From Flavobacteriales bacterium (GTDB lineage: Bacteria > Bacteroidota > Bacteroidia > Flavobacteriales_D > Crocinitomicaceae), in the NCBI GenBank assembly GCA_947475275.1, contig CANJNE010000007.1:1-52226 (forward strand): DNA of 52,226 nt, given 5' to 3'. Below are positions 11,201 through 18,967 of the stretch, piece by piece. Under the pieces are notes generated by a model. That model saw only the letters and a list, made by a program, of their open reading frames with translations. It searched no databases and had not been told where the DNA came from. The first letter of the stretch is position 1. Every line of letters starts with the position of its first letter. A program made the position numbers and the translations under genes.

Positions 11201-13274
11201 AAGGCGGAACAGTATTACCGGATATTACAATATTGTCAATATACCAGTTGTTAATATTCCAAACATCTCCGGAGAATCTAAATCTTATATAAAATAACTG
11301 ATTATCATATGCAGAAAGGTTCAAACCACTAACTGTTGTTGTTGGGACACTTGCAGTTGGGGTAATAGACCACAATGGATTCCATGTAATATTATCCAAT
11401 GATACTTCAGCACTTAAAACATAAGAACCTGTAAAATGATCTACATTATGATTAAATGACATCGTCAAACCGGTAAAACCTGTTCCATTAATTGCAGGCG
11501 AAAATGCGCTGGCGTCTATTATTGTACCAACTCCTCCTGATGACCATTGGAACATCAACTCAGGAGAAACACCACCAGCAATTGCGCTTGTATTAACTAC
11601 CCAACGGGTAGGATCATTTGTTAGCCAGTTTACAACACCTCCAAAGTTTTCGGAAAATGCATTTGAAGACATAGGAGCAACTGTTCCTGAAAGATTCACG
11701 TTGCCTGGACACAATGTTTGATCTGCACCAGCATTAACAGTAGGATTAGGATTAACAGTAATGGTTGTGGTTGCACAATTCGTACTCCATTGTACACCAT
11801 TAAAGTTACGTGCATAATATGTTGTTGTGGTGGTTGGGGAAACGGTTATTGAATTTCCTGTTCCAATCTGTCCAGTTGTAGCGCAACTTCCAGTAAACCA
11901 ATATACAGTACCTGACGCACCATTGGCTGTCAATGTTGTACTTTGGCCGTTACATATAGTTGAAGCACTTACTGTGATCGACGTCACATCAGGTGGAGGA
12001 GGTGAAGTACATGTTAAAGCAATATTAAATGCACTATTTAAACTGAATCCATGAACCAAAATATAATAATTTTGACCAACAACAGAAGTCCAAGAGTAAG
12101 ATGCTGAAGAACTCGCTGTACAAGCCGGTCCAAAGTCATCATTACCACCAACACATGTAAGTGTAGAACAATTGGGTCCTGAAAAAACACTGATTTTACT
12201 ATCCCATACAGTTGCACAAAGGGATGCGGTCATGATTTGACCATTCCCAGGAACAACGTACCATACGCCAGGCATTGATTGAATAGTTCCACATGTAAGT
12301 GCTTCACCTGTTCCTGAATTGGTTCCATTAATAGTCGTTCCTGCTAGTGTGGCTCCACAAGATATGGCTGTTGCATTACAAACCAAATCATTTGGTGGAG
12401 GAACAATTGCAGCAGCACATGTTAAGGATAAACTGAAGGCACTTGTTGTAGAGTATCCACTGATATTAATCCAATAGGTAGTGCCTAAAACAGATGGCCA
12501 AGAATAAGATGCAGAAAGTCCAGCGCATGCAGGGCCATTATCATCAATACCACCAACGCAAGTTAATGCAGTACAAGTTGCTCCAGAATATACTTGGATT
12601 TTACTATCCCAAGCTGTTGCGCACAAAGAGGCTGTTATGGTTTGACCCGTTCCTACAAAACGATACCAAACACCTGCACTACTTTGAGCAGTACCGCATA
12701 AGGTGGTTCCTTCATATGTCCCAGTTGATGTAGCATTAACAGTAGTACCTGCCGTGGTAGAACCACATGTTATGGTTGTAGCATTACAAACCAAATCATT
12801 TGCAGGTGCAGTAGGTCCTCCACCAATACAACAAACACTTCGGGTTCTGCTTATTGTATTTGAAGTACAAGCAGCCGGTCCTGCAGCGTGGGTATAAAAT
12901 CTTACTACTCCAGTAATAGTGGATACCCATGTAATTCCTGGTACCCCTCCCACACCAAATGTATATGCAACAGTACCTGTCGCATTGGAAATTGTTACGT
13001 AGTCAGTTAAATTTGAACTTCTGAAACGATACGTATTTCCAGCGATAACATTTACATTAGAATATTCACCAGCATAACCAACTGTTGTGATGGTTTGATA
13101 CGTACAGGTTGCCCCACAAGTTGGTGTAAAGGTTGTTCCAGGCCATAAACCGTAAGTTGCCGTCAAACATTGGCTGTGTGATTTTATACCGGATAATAAT
13201 GAAAACGACAAAGCAACCAACAGGATACCTTGTCTCATTGTATGTTTTCTTTTCATAAAATATTTAGAAGACAT
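5295..13274 (-). CDS. Giant HYR-repeat surface adhesin with T9SS type B sorting tail
   Basis: This is a 2659-residue secreted protein. Order: signal peptide (about 1-35, ending SHSQ); a Cys-rich N-terminal domain (about 36-150); two pre-peptidase-like beta domains each beginning NDLVCNAT (about 160-285 and 293-427); an Ig-like segment (about 430-515); a jelly-roll-like region with YIDNIVISG near its end (about 535-690); then about 23 tandem HYR-type domains (about 737-2547) with the signatures DNC, NNAP and TWTVTD.SGN; a calcium-binding motif DSDNDGIDDSCDDDADP; and a CHU_C/gliding-motility C-terminal domain (AFTPNGNNINDVFEI to the end) that directs export through the T9SS and surface attachment. 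The ATG at 13274 is used; ATGs at 13256 and 13238 are possible and keep the signal. The 149-codon gene upstream and PorP/SprF and OmpA-like genes downstream look like one operon. SprB-like adhesion or gliding is inference. Confidence 0.93.
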   Translation of the reverse strand: MSSKYFMKRKHTMRQGILLVALSFSLLSGIKSHSQCLTATYGLWPGTTFTPTCGATCTYQTITTVGYAGEYSNVNVIAGNTYRFRSSNLTDYVTISNATGTVAYTFGVGGVPGITWVSTITGVVRFYTHAAGPAACTSNTISRTRSVCCIGGGPTAPANDLVCNATTITCGSTTAGTTVNATSTGTYEGTTLCGTAQSSAGVWYRFVGTGQTITASLCATAWDSKIQVYSGATCTALTCVGGIDDNGPACAGLSASYSWPSVLGTTYWINISGYSTTSAFSLSLTCAAAIVPPPNDLVCNATAISCGATLAGTTINGTNSGTGEALTCGTIQSMPGVWYVVPGNGQIMTASLCATVWDSKISVFSGPNCSTLTCVGGNDDFGPACTASSSASYSWTSVVGQNYYILVHGFSLNSAFNIALTCTSPPPPDVTSITVSASTICNGQSTTLTANGASGTVYWFTGSCATTGQIGTGNSITVSPTTTTTYYARNFNGVQWSTNCATTTITVNPNPTVNAGADQTLCPGNVNLSGTVAPMSSNAFSENFGGVVNWLTNDPTRWVVNTSAIAGGVSPELMFQWSSGGVGTIIDASAFSPAINGTGFTGLTMSFNHNVDHFTGSYVLSAEVSLDNITWNPLWSITPTASVPTTTVSGLNLSAYDNQLFYIRFRFSGDVWNINNWYIDNIVISGNTVPPFAWTSTPAGFTSSVLNPSFNVPTTTTFTLSATQNGCTSTDNVLVTIQDLIAPTITAPANVSVNADAGSCVATGVALGTPTTADNCSVASVTNNAPASFPIGTTVVTWTVTDGSGNTATATQNVVVTDNQNPTITAPAAVNVNTDAGLCTASGVALGSAVTADNCSVTSVVNNAPAIFPLGSTTVTWTVTDASGNTATATQTVNVTDIQNPTITAPSAVTVNADAGLCTASGVTLGSAITADNCTVASVVNDGPATYPLGAMTVTWTVTDGSGNTATATQTVTVLDNQNPTITAPANVSVNADAGSCVATGVALGTPVTADNCSVASVTNDAPASFPVGTTVVTWTVTDGSGNISTATQNVVVTDNQNPTITAPSNVSVTTDPGLCSASAVLIGSPITADNCTVASVTNNAPAIYPEGSTTITWTVTDAAGNSATATQTVTVTDIENPSPLCQNITVQLDATGNISITPVQIDNGSTDNCGIATLALSQTSFNCAQVGANPVILTVTDIHSNVSTCAAIVNVEDIIAPTALCQNVTVQLDPSGVAIVTPSQIDNGSFDNCGIASIALSQTSFGCFNVGVNNVTLTVTDVNGNVSTCGAVVTVNDNVAPGFATVPSDITESAVNGLCGRVVTYPIPTYFDACGAVITQTDGTGLTSGDIFPVGITVQTYSLTDANGNSIDTSFIITITDDELPVITNCPTNITLSASSTICGAVVNWVEPIISDNCPAVSVVASHAPGSTFNSGTTTVTYTATDASGNTANCSFTVTVTDNTAPIVPSLAAIVASCSVTATAPISSDNCAGSVTGTTSDPLTYNTQGTYSITWTFNDGNGNTSTAVQTVIVSDLIAPSIAAPSNVNTNANAACAATGVLLGTPTTSDNCSVASVTNNAPATFPIGTTIVTWTVTDVAGNVSTATQTVTVTDNTNPTISAPASVTVVANSSCTAFNVALGTALTTDNCAVAAVTNNAPSVFPLGNTTVTWTVTDASGNSATATQTVTVIDQGNPTLIAPANIVIPAGTNCIVSVSGIGSAFASDNCTIGAVTNNAPATLPIGVTNVVWTVTDGAGNTATATQIVTVVDLVAPSITPPTAVNANTNLGCTATGISLGTPVSSDNCSAVTISNNAPSSYPIGVTVVTWTATDASGNASIATQTVTVNDIIPPVVTAPSNITVSSITGCNAQNVNLGSPVYSDNCSVVSVTNNAPATYPAGNTTVTWTVTDASGNSTSVIQTVTVLDQTAPTIVAPSNITTATNSGCAATGIALGNPVTSDNCSAVTLVNNAPSSYPIGITIITWTATDAAGNSTTALQSVTVNDATAPIVTAPANITVSSITGCNAQNVILGAPVYSDNCSVVSVTNNAPATFPSGNTTVTWTVTDASGNSTTAQQIVSVTDQTAPTIVAPSNITTITDLGCAATGIPLGSPVTSDNCSAVTVTNNAPSSYPIGTTIITWTATDASGNATTALQSVTVNDVTAPTVTAPANVTVIPNNGCSAINVNIGTPQFSDNCSVISVTNNAPSTFPAGSTTVTWTVTDANGNSTTAQQTVTVIDQISPTIVAPSAITTATNAGCTATGVLLGTPVTSDNCSAVTVSNNAPTSYPIGTTIVTWTATDAGGNTATATQTVTVSDQTNPTILALNAIITTTNNGCSAINVNLGTPVTNDNCAVASVINNAPAVYPLGLTVVTWIVTDASGNTATTTQNVTVNDSELPIIIAPSSLNVNTTGNCVANGVILGNPFASDNCSIATLVNDAPIEFPVGITTVTWTATDASGNVSTATQTVTVTDAINPVALLQDITVTLNSSGLSSITFADIDLGSNDNCGIASTALSQSDFDCGDVGLNTVTVSLIDVNGNTTIATVSVTVQTNGIDSDNDGIDDSCDDDADPILSDIPEAFTPNGNNINDVFEINNLFSFNERELEVFNRYGLSVYKNDLYDNTWNGTRSDNGQELPDGTYYYILVLDGEINKGFVYINRVKQ
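5632..11067 (-). repeat. Tandem array of about 23 HYR-type repeats (234-240 bases each)
   Basis: Within the adhesin gene the coding sequence repeats every 78-80 codons. I count 17 units of the canonical type (xxPTI.AP, one Cys before a GxxLGxP, DNCSV, NNAP, VTWTVTDxSGN, ATQTVTV) and six variant units: two adjacent and one final unit of the LCQNITVQLD/ALSQTSF kind, and three divergent units in the middle. The eight units at about 6111-7983 are almost exactly 234 bases each. Because of the array this region is prone to recombination and to misassembly from short reads. Confidence 0.9.
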
Positions 13275-13283
13275 TATTAAAAT

Positions 13284-13724
13284 TTAAAGATTGGTGTGAT
13301 ATTCCTCAAGGAAATTCAAGAGGTTTTGCCCTTCAGTGAATTGATTATTTACAAAAACAAAAGTTGCGCGGTCGTTCAATTTATCTTCAACAGTGCAATC
13401 AGCGCAGACTGAATTTAATTTCATTAGGTATTGATTGTAAATGTCACTTCCTAGATTTTTTGTTGTAATTAGAGATCTAATTTCACTGTCCAAAGTGATT
13501 ATTTTATTTACCATTTGATTTTCTGCACTAGCATTAGTTTCCTGGTAAACACTTTTTTCTTTTTCTGTAACAGCGTTTACTGAGACTTGTCCAATTGGAA
13601 ATTTTTCAGAATTTTGAGCCGAAACATTGGATCCAAACAAAGTGGTAAGTATTAAGGAAACAATACCTAAACGTGCTGTGTTAAAAATTTCTGGAGAACA
13701 TTTTTTTTGCGTACAATTCATCAT
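13284..13724 (-). CDS. Small secreted protein of unknown function, first gene of the adhesin locus
   Basis: I do not recognise a family. The product is 146 residues from the ATG at 13724 (a second ATG follows at once; a TTG at 13733 is less likely). A long n-region (MMNCTQKKCSPEIFNTARLG) precedes a hydrophobic core and a probable cleavage site after NVSAQ (about residue 37), so it is exported. The mature part is about 110 residues, predicted helical, with a CADC pair at about residues 107-110 and an acidic C-terminus. It ends 9 bases before the adhesin start, so the two are almost certainly cotranscribed and perhaps translationally coupled. Possible roles are chaperone, periplasmic partner or surface accessory of the adhesin; nothing in the sequence decides this. 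Confidence 0.8.
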   Translation of the reverse strand: MMNCTQKKCSPEIFNTARLGIVSLILTTLFGSNVSAQNSEKFPIGQVSVNAVTEKEKSVYQETNASAENQMVNKIITLDSEIRSLITTKNLGSDIYNQYLMKLNSVCADCTVEDKLNDRATFVFVNNQFTEGQNLLNFLEEYHTNL

Positions 13725-13839
13725 AATATTCAAGTAGTTTTAGTAATATTCTGGTAACTAAAAGTTTATTGTAACTTTTAATAACGAGAACCGTAAAGAT
13801 AAGGTTGAGAAGTATAACTTGTATACAAAAATTTTCATT

Positions 13840-13847
13840 CAAAGGTA
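13840..13847 (-). promoter_or_regulatory. Candidate -7 box for the adhesin operon
   Basis: On the minus strand this is TACCTTTG, matching TAnnTTTG. Transcription starting near 13833 would give a leader of about 110 bases that includes the inverted repeat at 13759-13780. No clear -33 element is seen at the expected distance. Confidence 0.45.
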
Positions 13848-14037
13848 TTTTATATTCAATATAATCCTTTAAATATTCATTCAGTTAGATGTTTTGTTTT
13901 TTGTTTAAGAATTAAATAATCTTTTGAATGTATGTTTTTACAAAAATCTCGATACTATTCATTTTATAATTATTAAAGTAATCTTAACTTTTTTTAAGAT
14001 TTTGAACGTAATGAATTTTCAAGACAAACTTTTCAAT

Positions 14038-14045
14038 TACATTTG
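14038..14045 (+). promoter_or_regulatory. Candidate -7 box for kup
   Basis: TACATTTG matches the TAnnTTTG consensus and ends 14 bases before the kup ATG, implying a leader of only about 8 bases. A TTTG at 14001-14004 is too far upstream to be a standard -33 element. Confidence 0.4.
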
Positions 14046-14059
14046 CTCAAAATTGAAAA

Positions 14060-16075
14060 ATGGCACTCAACACAAGTAAAGCGTCGCTCGCTGGAGTATT
14101 AATAACAATAGGAATTGTCTTCGGTGATATTGGCACATCACCTTTGTATGTTTTTCAAGCGATTACCGAAGGAGGTAAACACATTTCATATGAATGGATT
14201 ATGGGTGGTTTGTCTTGTGTTATCTGGACTTTAATCCTGCTTGCAACGACAAAATATATTTATTTTGCACTAAATGCTGACAACAAAGGTGAAGGCGGAA
14301 TATTTGCGCTTTTTGCGTTACTTAAGTCGAAAAGAATTCGTTGGGTAATTATTCCTGCTTTAATTGGTTGTGCTACACTCATGGCTGATGGTTTCATAAC
14401 CCCTGCGATTTCGATTTCATCAGCTGTTGAGGGGATCAATAATATCAATCCTGATTTTCCTGTTTTACCTGTAGTTGTAGGGATTATTATAGCTTTATTT
14501 GCTGTCCAACAATTTGGCACAGCGGCTATAGGTAAAGCATTTGGACCAGTCATGCTTGTTTGGTTTGGTTTCCTTGGATATTTAGGGCTGATTAATATTT
14601 CAGAAAACCCAGCTGTACTTGCCGCGTTCAATCCTTATTACGCATACAATTTAGTTGTTAATGTTGACGGTGGATTTTGGGTACTTGGGGCCGTTTTCCT
14701 TTGTACAACTGGAGCTGAAGCTTTGTATTCCGATTTGGGTCATTGTGGTAAGCAAAATACGCGAATAAGTTGGGGGTTAATGAGTGTGTTTTTAGTTCTC
14801 AATTACCTTGGTCAATCGGCTCTATGTTTATCTCCAGGGTTTAAACTTGAGGCGAAAGAGACTATTTTCTATGCAATGGTGCCTGAGAACATACTTCCAT
14901 TTGCTATAGGAATTGCAACTGCTGCAACGATTATTGCCTCACAAGCATTGATTACAGGTGTATTTACTTTAATGAATGAAGCCATTAAATTGAATTTGTG
15001 GACGAATTTAAAAGTAAAGTATCCTACCGATCACAGAGGTCAGATATATATTCCATTTATCAATTGGTTTTTGATGGCAGGATGTTTACTTGTAATAGCA
15101 GTATTTCAAAAATCAACAGCAATGGAGTCTGCATATGGACTGGCAATTACAATAAACATGGTTATGACATCCATATTATTATGTTACCTGTTATTGCTTA
15201 AATATCCAAAAATGAAAATATATTATCTGTTAATTTTCGGGGTATTTACTTTTATTGAATTGATATTTTTAATGTCTAACCTAGGAAAGGTAATTCATGG
15301 CGGTTGGTTTACACTAATTTTGTCTACTTCATTTTTTGCCATGTTATTTCTATATTTCAAAGCAAGGCAGTTGCGTAAAAATATAACGGCGTACATTCCT
15401 ATGCAAAAGGTAATCCCTTTGCTTAATGCAGTAAAATCGGACAATCAATTACCTTTCGAAGCTACCAATTTGGTCTACCCGACAAGAAGTAATTCACCAA
15501 CCAAACTGGATTCTACAGTATTTTACTCTTTGTTTAGAAAAAGACCAAGAAGGGTACAAGTTGTATGGTTTCTTCATATTGATATCATAAGCGATCCATG
15601 GGGTGTCCATTATACGGTTAATGAGATCATTGATAAAGGATGTTATTATGTAAACCTGCAGTTGGGCTTTAAAGAAGAACACAGAATTGAATACATGATG
15701 AAAAAAATTCATTCCAAAATGGTTGAAAAAGGTGAGCTCTCAGGGGAAAGTGCTTTTGAATCTGTGCGAGGTCAATTTGACCATCCAGATTTTAAATTTA
15801 TCGTTCTGAACTCCAGAATTTCCATGGATAATTTACTTACACCTTTTCAAGCCATTTGTGTTAAAGCTTATCGTTTTATTAAAGCAACTGGATTGAAACC
15901 AGCAGAAGACTTCGGATTGGACAAAACCAATGTAAAGGTAGAATACATACCTATTACCGTTACCAAGCAAGTAGATCAAGAAATGGTTGAGGATTATGAA
16001 GACTATTCAAGTAGCAATAAGTCTCACAACTTTAGAAAGTTCAATCCTGGTAATATTCATAATGTGGATGAATAA
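14060..16075 (+). CDS. kup: KUP-family potassium uptake permease
   Basis: The protein imports potassium, probably with protons, across the cytoplasmic membrane. It is 671 residues, a normal length for the family. The N-terminus shows the family signature (GVLITIGIVFGDIGTSPLYV, residues about 12-31), followed by about twelve membrane segments up to residue about 450, including FGPVMLVWF, GAEALYSDLGHCG and the conserved ADGFITPAISI. A hydrophilic cytoplasmic C-terminal domain of about 220 residues follows. It stands alone as a single-gene transcript between its own promoter region and a strong terminator at 16102-16130. Identification is secure. Confidence 0.96.
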   Translation: MALNTSKASLAGVLITIGIVFGDIGTSPLYVFQAITEGGKHISYEWIMGGLSCVIWTLILLATTKYIYFALNADNKGEGGIFALFALLKSKRIRWVIIPALIGCATLMADGFITPAISISSAVEGINNINPDFPVLPVVVGIIIALFAVQQFGTAAIGKAFGPVMLVWFGFLGYLGLINISENPAVLAAFNPYYAYNLVVNVDGGFWVLGAVFLCTTGAEALYSDLGHCGKQNTRISWGLMSVFLVLNYLGQSALCLSPGFKLEAKETIFYAMVPENILPFAIGIATAATIIASQALITGVFTLMNEAIKLNLWTNLKVKYPTDHRGQIYIPFINWFLMAGCLLVIAVFQKSTAMESAYGLAITINMVMTSILLCYLLLLKYPKMKIYYLLIFGVFTFIELIFLMSNLGKVIHGGWFTLILSTSFFAMLFLYFKARQLRKNITAYIPMQKVIPLLNAVKSDNQLPFEATNLVYPTRSNSPTKLDSTVFYSLFRKRPRRVQVVWFLHIDIISDPWGVHYTVNEIIDKGCYYVNLQLGFKEEHRIEYMMKKIHSKMVEKGELSGESAFESVRGQFDHPDFKFIVLNSRISMDNLLTPFQAICVKAYRFIKATGLKPAEDFGLDKTNVKVEYIPITVTKQVDQEMVEDYEDYSSSNKSHNFRKFNPGNIHNVDE

Positions 16076-16101
16076 TTAACTTTAATAAATAAGACATACA
16101 A

Positions 16102-16130
16102 AAAGAGGCTACCCCATGGGTAGCCTCTTT
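16102..16130. terminator. Bidirectional intrinsic terminator between kup and dnaK
   Basis: A perfect 13-bp stem (AAAGAGGCTACCC paired with GGGTAGCCTCTTT) with a 3-base loop lies between the convergent ends of kup and dnaK. The stem ends in A/T runs on both sides, so it can serve both directions. Confidence 0.92.
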
Positions 16131-16150
16131 CGATTTTATAAACAGTTAAT

Positions 16151-18043
16151 TTACTTTTTATCATTTACCTCTTCGAAGTCAACATCAGTTACTTCATCCG
16201 TAGGATTGGCCTCAGCAGCTTGAGCACCACCTTCTGATGAATTTGCAGCGTTGTACATGTCTTGAGAAGCAGCTTGGAAAGCTGTATTCAATCGTTCCAT
16301 CGCAGCATTAAGATTATCCGTGTTTTTGGCTTCGAATTCTTTTTTCAATTCTGCCAGTGCATCTTCGATAGGTTGTTTTTTATCAGCTGGGATTTTATCG
16401 CCGTATTCCTTTAACTGACGTTCTGTTTGGAAAATTGTTGAGTCAGCTTTATTGATTAGGTCAACATCATCACGGCGTTTTTTATCTGCCTCAGCGTTGG
16501 CTTCAGCTTCAGCTTTCATTCTTGCGATTTCTTCATCAGAAAGCCCAGAAGATGCCTCAATCTTGATTGATTGTTGTTTACCGGTTCCATTATCTTTTGC
16601 AGAAATGTTCATGATACCATTTGCATCAATATCAAATGTTACTTCAATCTGCGGAACACCTCTTTGTGCAGGTGGAATGTCGGTCAATTGGAAACGACCA
16701 AGCGTTTTGTTGTCCGCAGCCATTGATCTTTCACCTTGTAAAACGTGAATATCTACCGAAGGTTGATTATCAGATGCTGTTGAAAACACTTCAGATTTTT
16801 TAGTAGGTATGGTGGTGTTTGCTTCAATTAATTTCGTCATTACACCTCCCATTGTTTCAATACCAACAGACAATGGAATTACGTCTAAAAGAAGAACATC
16901 CTTTACCTCACCAGTTAAAACACCTCCTTGTATTGCAGCACCTACAGCAACAACTTCATCTGGATTAACACCTTTTGAAGGTGCTTTTCCAAAGAAACGT
17001 TCGACAGCATCTTGAATAATTGGAATTCGTGTTGAACCCCCAACCAAAATCACTTCATTAATATCGCTAGTTGATAATCCAGCATTTTTCAAAGCTGATC
17101 TGCAAGGTGCAATAGTTCTTTCAACGATTTCTGAAATGAGCTGCTCAAATTTTGATCTTTGTAGCGATCTCACTAAGTGCTTTGGAATACCATTTACTGG
17201 CATGATGTAAGGCAAATTGATTTCAGTAGAAGTTGTCGAGGACAATTCAATTTTTGCTTTTTCAGCAGCTTCTTTTAAACGTTGCAATGCCATTGGATCT
17301 TTACGCAAATCAATTCCTTCGTCGTTTTTAAATTCTTGCGCCAACCATGCGATAATAGCTTCATCAACATCATCACCACCAAGGTGTGTATCACCATCAG
17401 TAGCCAATACTTCAAACACCCCATCACCTAATTCCAAAACAGAAACGTCATGTGTTCCACCGCCAAAGTCGAAAACGACAATTTTTTGATCTATACCTTT
17501 TTTGTCTAAACCGTATGCAAGTGCTGCAGCTGTTGGTTCGTTGATGATTCGTTTAATTGTTAATCCGGCGATTTCACCTGCTTCTTTTGTAGCTTGTCTT
17601 TGTGCATCATTAAAATATGCTGGAACAGTAACAACTGCTTCAGTTACTTCTTGACCTAAATAATCTTCAGCTGTTTTCTTCATTTTTTGAAGAATCATTG
17701 CCGATATTTCTTGAGGAGAATAAAGTCTGTCATCAATTTTTACTCGAGGCGTATTGTTATCTCCTTTCACGACTTCATAAGGTACACGATCAGATTCTCT
17801 TTTGGTTTCATCAAATGAAGCTCCCATGAATCTTTTGATTGAAGAAATCGTTTTTGTTGGATTTGTGATGGCCTGACGTTTTGCAGGATCACCTACTTTT
17901 CGTTCTCCACCTTCTACGAAAGCAACAACAGATGGAGTTGTTCTTTTACCTTCTGAATTAGCAATAACTACTGGCTCATTTCCTTCCATTACAGAGACAC
18001 AAGAGTTGGTTGTTCCTAAGTCAATTCCAATTATTTTTCCCAT
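16151..18043 (-). CDS. dnaK: Hsp70 chaperone DnaK
   Basis: DnaK is the cytoplasmic ATP-dependent Hsp70 chaperone that works with DnaJ and GrpE. The protein is 630 residues. The nucleotide-binding domain begins [16 protein letters not shown] and holds the phosphate loops ([27 protein letters not shown]); the substrate-binding domain contains [20 protein letters not shown]; the helical lid and acidic tail end [12 protein letters not shown]. No dnaJ or grpE lies next to it here. A perfect palindrome at 18170-18186 lies about 130 bases upstream; I see no CIRCE (HrcA) element. It follows the rplT terminator, so it is its own transcription unit. Confidence 0.98.
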   Translation of the reverse strand: MGKIIGIDLGTTNSCVSVMEGNEPVVIANSEGKRTTPSVVAFVEGGERKVGDPAKRQAITNPTKTISSIKRFMGASFDETKRESDRVPYEVVKGDNNTPRVKIDDRLYSPQEISAMILQKMKKTAEDYLGQEVTEAVVTVPAYFNDAQRQATKEAGEIAGLTIKRIINEPTAAALAYGLDKKGIDQKIVVFDFGGGTHDVSVLELGDGVFEVLATDGDTHLGGDDVDEAIIAWLAQEFKNDEGIDLRKDPMALQRLKEAAEKAKIELSSTTSTEINLPYIMPVNGIPKHLVRSLQRSKFEQLISEIVERTIAPCRSALKNAGLSTSDINEVILVGGSTRIPIIQDAVERFFGKAPSKGVNPDEVVAVGAAIQGGVLTGEVKDVLLLDVIPLSVGIETMGGVMTKLIEANTTIPTKKSEVFSTASDNQPSVDIHVLQGERSMAADNKTLGRFQLTDIPPAQRGVPQIEVTFDIDANGIMNISAKDNGTGKQQSIKIEASSGLSDEEIARMKAEAEANAEADKKRRDDVDLINKADSTIFQTERQLKEYGDKIPADKKQPIEDALAELKKEFEAKNTDNLNAAMERLNTAFQAASQDMYNAANSSEGGAQAAEANPTDEVTDVDFEEVNDKK

Positions 18044-18169
18044 ATTACTTTTGTTAAAATTCAGTATTACGGCGGGGGAAAGTCAATCATTGTGCCATTG
18101 GAAAGTTTTAATAAAGAATGAATTTTTTGTCACTAAAAAACAGAAGTCAAATAAAAAAATAGGACGAAT

Positions 18170-18186
18170 TGTCAGTATTACTGACA
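18170..18186. repeat. Perfect palindrome upstream of dnaK
   Basis: TGTCAGT and ACTGACA are separated by ATT. The 10-mer TCAGTATTAC from its centre occurs again at 18061-18070, only 18 bases before the dnaK start codon. It could be a regulator-binding site for dnaK; there is no T run that would make it a terminator. Confidence 0.4.
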
Positions 18187-18226
18187 GTTATTTCAAGAAT
18201 TGAATGAATTCAACAAATGACAAAGT

Positions 18227-18258
18227 AAAAAAAAATCCCGATCGAAGACCAGGATTTT
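18227..18258 (-). terminator. Intrinsic terminator of the thrS-infC-rpmI-rplT operon
   Basis: Read on the minus strand, a 12-bp stem (with two G-T wobbles) and a TTC loop is followed by a run of nine T. It lies about 20 bases after the rplT stop. Confidence 0.85.
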
Positions 18259-18279
18259 GCGATATAGGGTTGAATACAT

Positions 18280-18627
18280 TTATTTTTTTATGGAATCCAC
18301 AACAGCTTTGAACGCATCTGGATGGTTCATTGCTAAATCAGCAAGAACTTTACGATTGAGTTCAATTCCACTTTTGTGAACAGCTCCCATGAATTGAGAA
18401 TAGCTCATTCCATGTGCTCTAGCGCCAGCATTAATTCGGGCAATCCAAAGAGAACGGAAGTTTCTTTTCTTTTGCTTACGACCTTCGTAAGCGTAATTTA
18501 AACCTTTTTCGATTGCATTTTTAGCAACTGTCCAAACGTTTTTTCTGCGGCCAAAGTATCCTTTGGCAAGCTTCATCATGTTTTTTCTACGCGCTCTTGA
18601 GGCTACGTGATTTACTGATCTTGGCAT
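18280..18627 (-). CDS. rplT: 50S ribosomal protein L20
   Basis: L20 is a primary 23S rRNA-binding protein needed early in large-subunit assembly. The 115-residue protein starts [24 protein letters not shown] in the family pattern (basic helical N-terminus, residues 1-60) and continues with [14 protein letters not shown] and [24 protein letters not shown] of the globular domain. It is the last gene of the thrS-infC-rpmI-rplT operon, 103 bases after rpmI, and is followed by a terminator. L20 often controls this operon by binding its mRNA; I did not find a clear leader structure here. Confidence 0.98.
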   Translation of the reverse strand: MPRSVNHVASRARRKNMMKLAKGYFGRRKNVWTVAKNAIEKGLNYAYEGRKQKKRNFRSLWIARINAGARAHGMSYSQFMGAVHKSGIELNRKVLADLAMNHPDAFKAVVDSIKK

Positions 18628-18730
18628 AATTTTGAGTTTTTTGACGACAAGTGTTCAAAATTTTGAATCTTAGTTACTCGTTGCCGGGTTAAACAATTCA
18701 TAAACCTGTTGTGTGAATCAGCAAAGCTGA

Positions 18731-18928
18731 TTACTTCATACACAACTGTAATTTCACATTTGACAAATCAGATTCGTGAACCAGACCTGCATGTGTTAAG
18801 TTACGCTTGCGTTTCGTCGACTTCTTGGTTAAGATGTGACTTTTGAAAGCGTGTTTTCTTTTAATTTTACCACTTCCAGTTACGGTAAACCGTTTCTTAG
18901 CACTGGATTTAGTTTTCATTTTTGGCAT
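18731..18928 (-). CDS. rpmI: 50S ribosomal protein L35
   Basis: L35 is a small, very basic protein of the large ribosomal subunit. The 65 residues begin [20 protein letters not shown], then [22 protein letters not shown], the expected family pattern and length. It lies 39 bases after infC and upstream of rplT, the standard order of this operon. Confidence 0.98.
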   Translation of the reverse strand: MPKMKTKSSAKKRFTVTGSGKIKRKHAFKSHILTKKSTKRKRNLTHAGLVHESDLSNVKLQLCMK

Positions 18929-18967
18929 CTCTCTTCAATTTTAAAAGTTACCCCTATATCGGTTTTT

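Larger units (their letters stand above)
13725..14059. promoter_or_regulatory. Divergent regulatory gap between the adhesin locus and kup
   Basis: This 335-base AT-rich stretch has no plausible gene. It contains two perfect inverted repeats: TAAAAGTT and AACTTTTA 6 bases apart (13759-13780), and ATCTTAA and TTAAGAT 6 bases apart (13981-14000). It also holds one -7 box for each direction (listed separately). The first repeat would be in the 5' leader of the adhesin transcript, the second just upstream of the kup promoter. Confidence 0.6.

Noticed and set aside
13284-13733. TTG at 13733 as the start of the small secreted protein
   Set aside because: Two ATGs follow 9-12 bases later and the region is not part of the signal core; ATG at 13724 is simpler.
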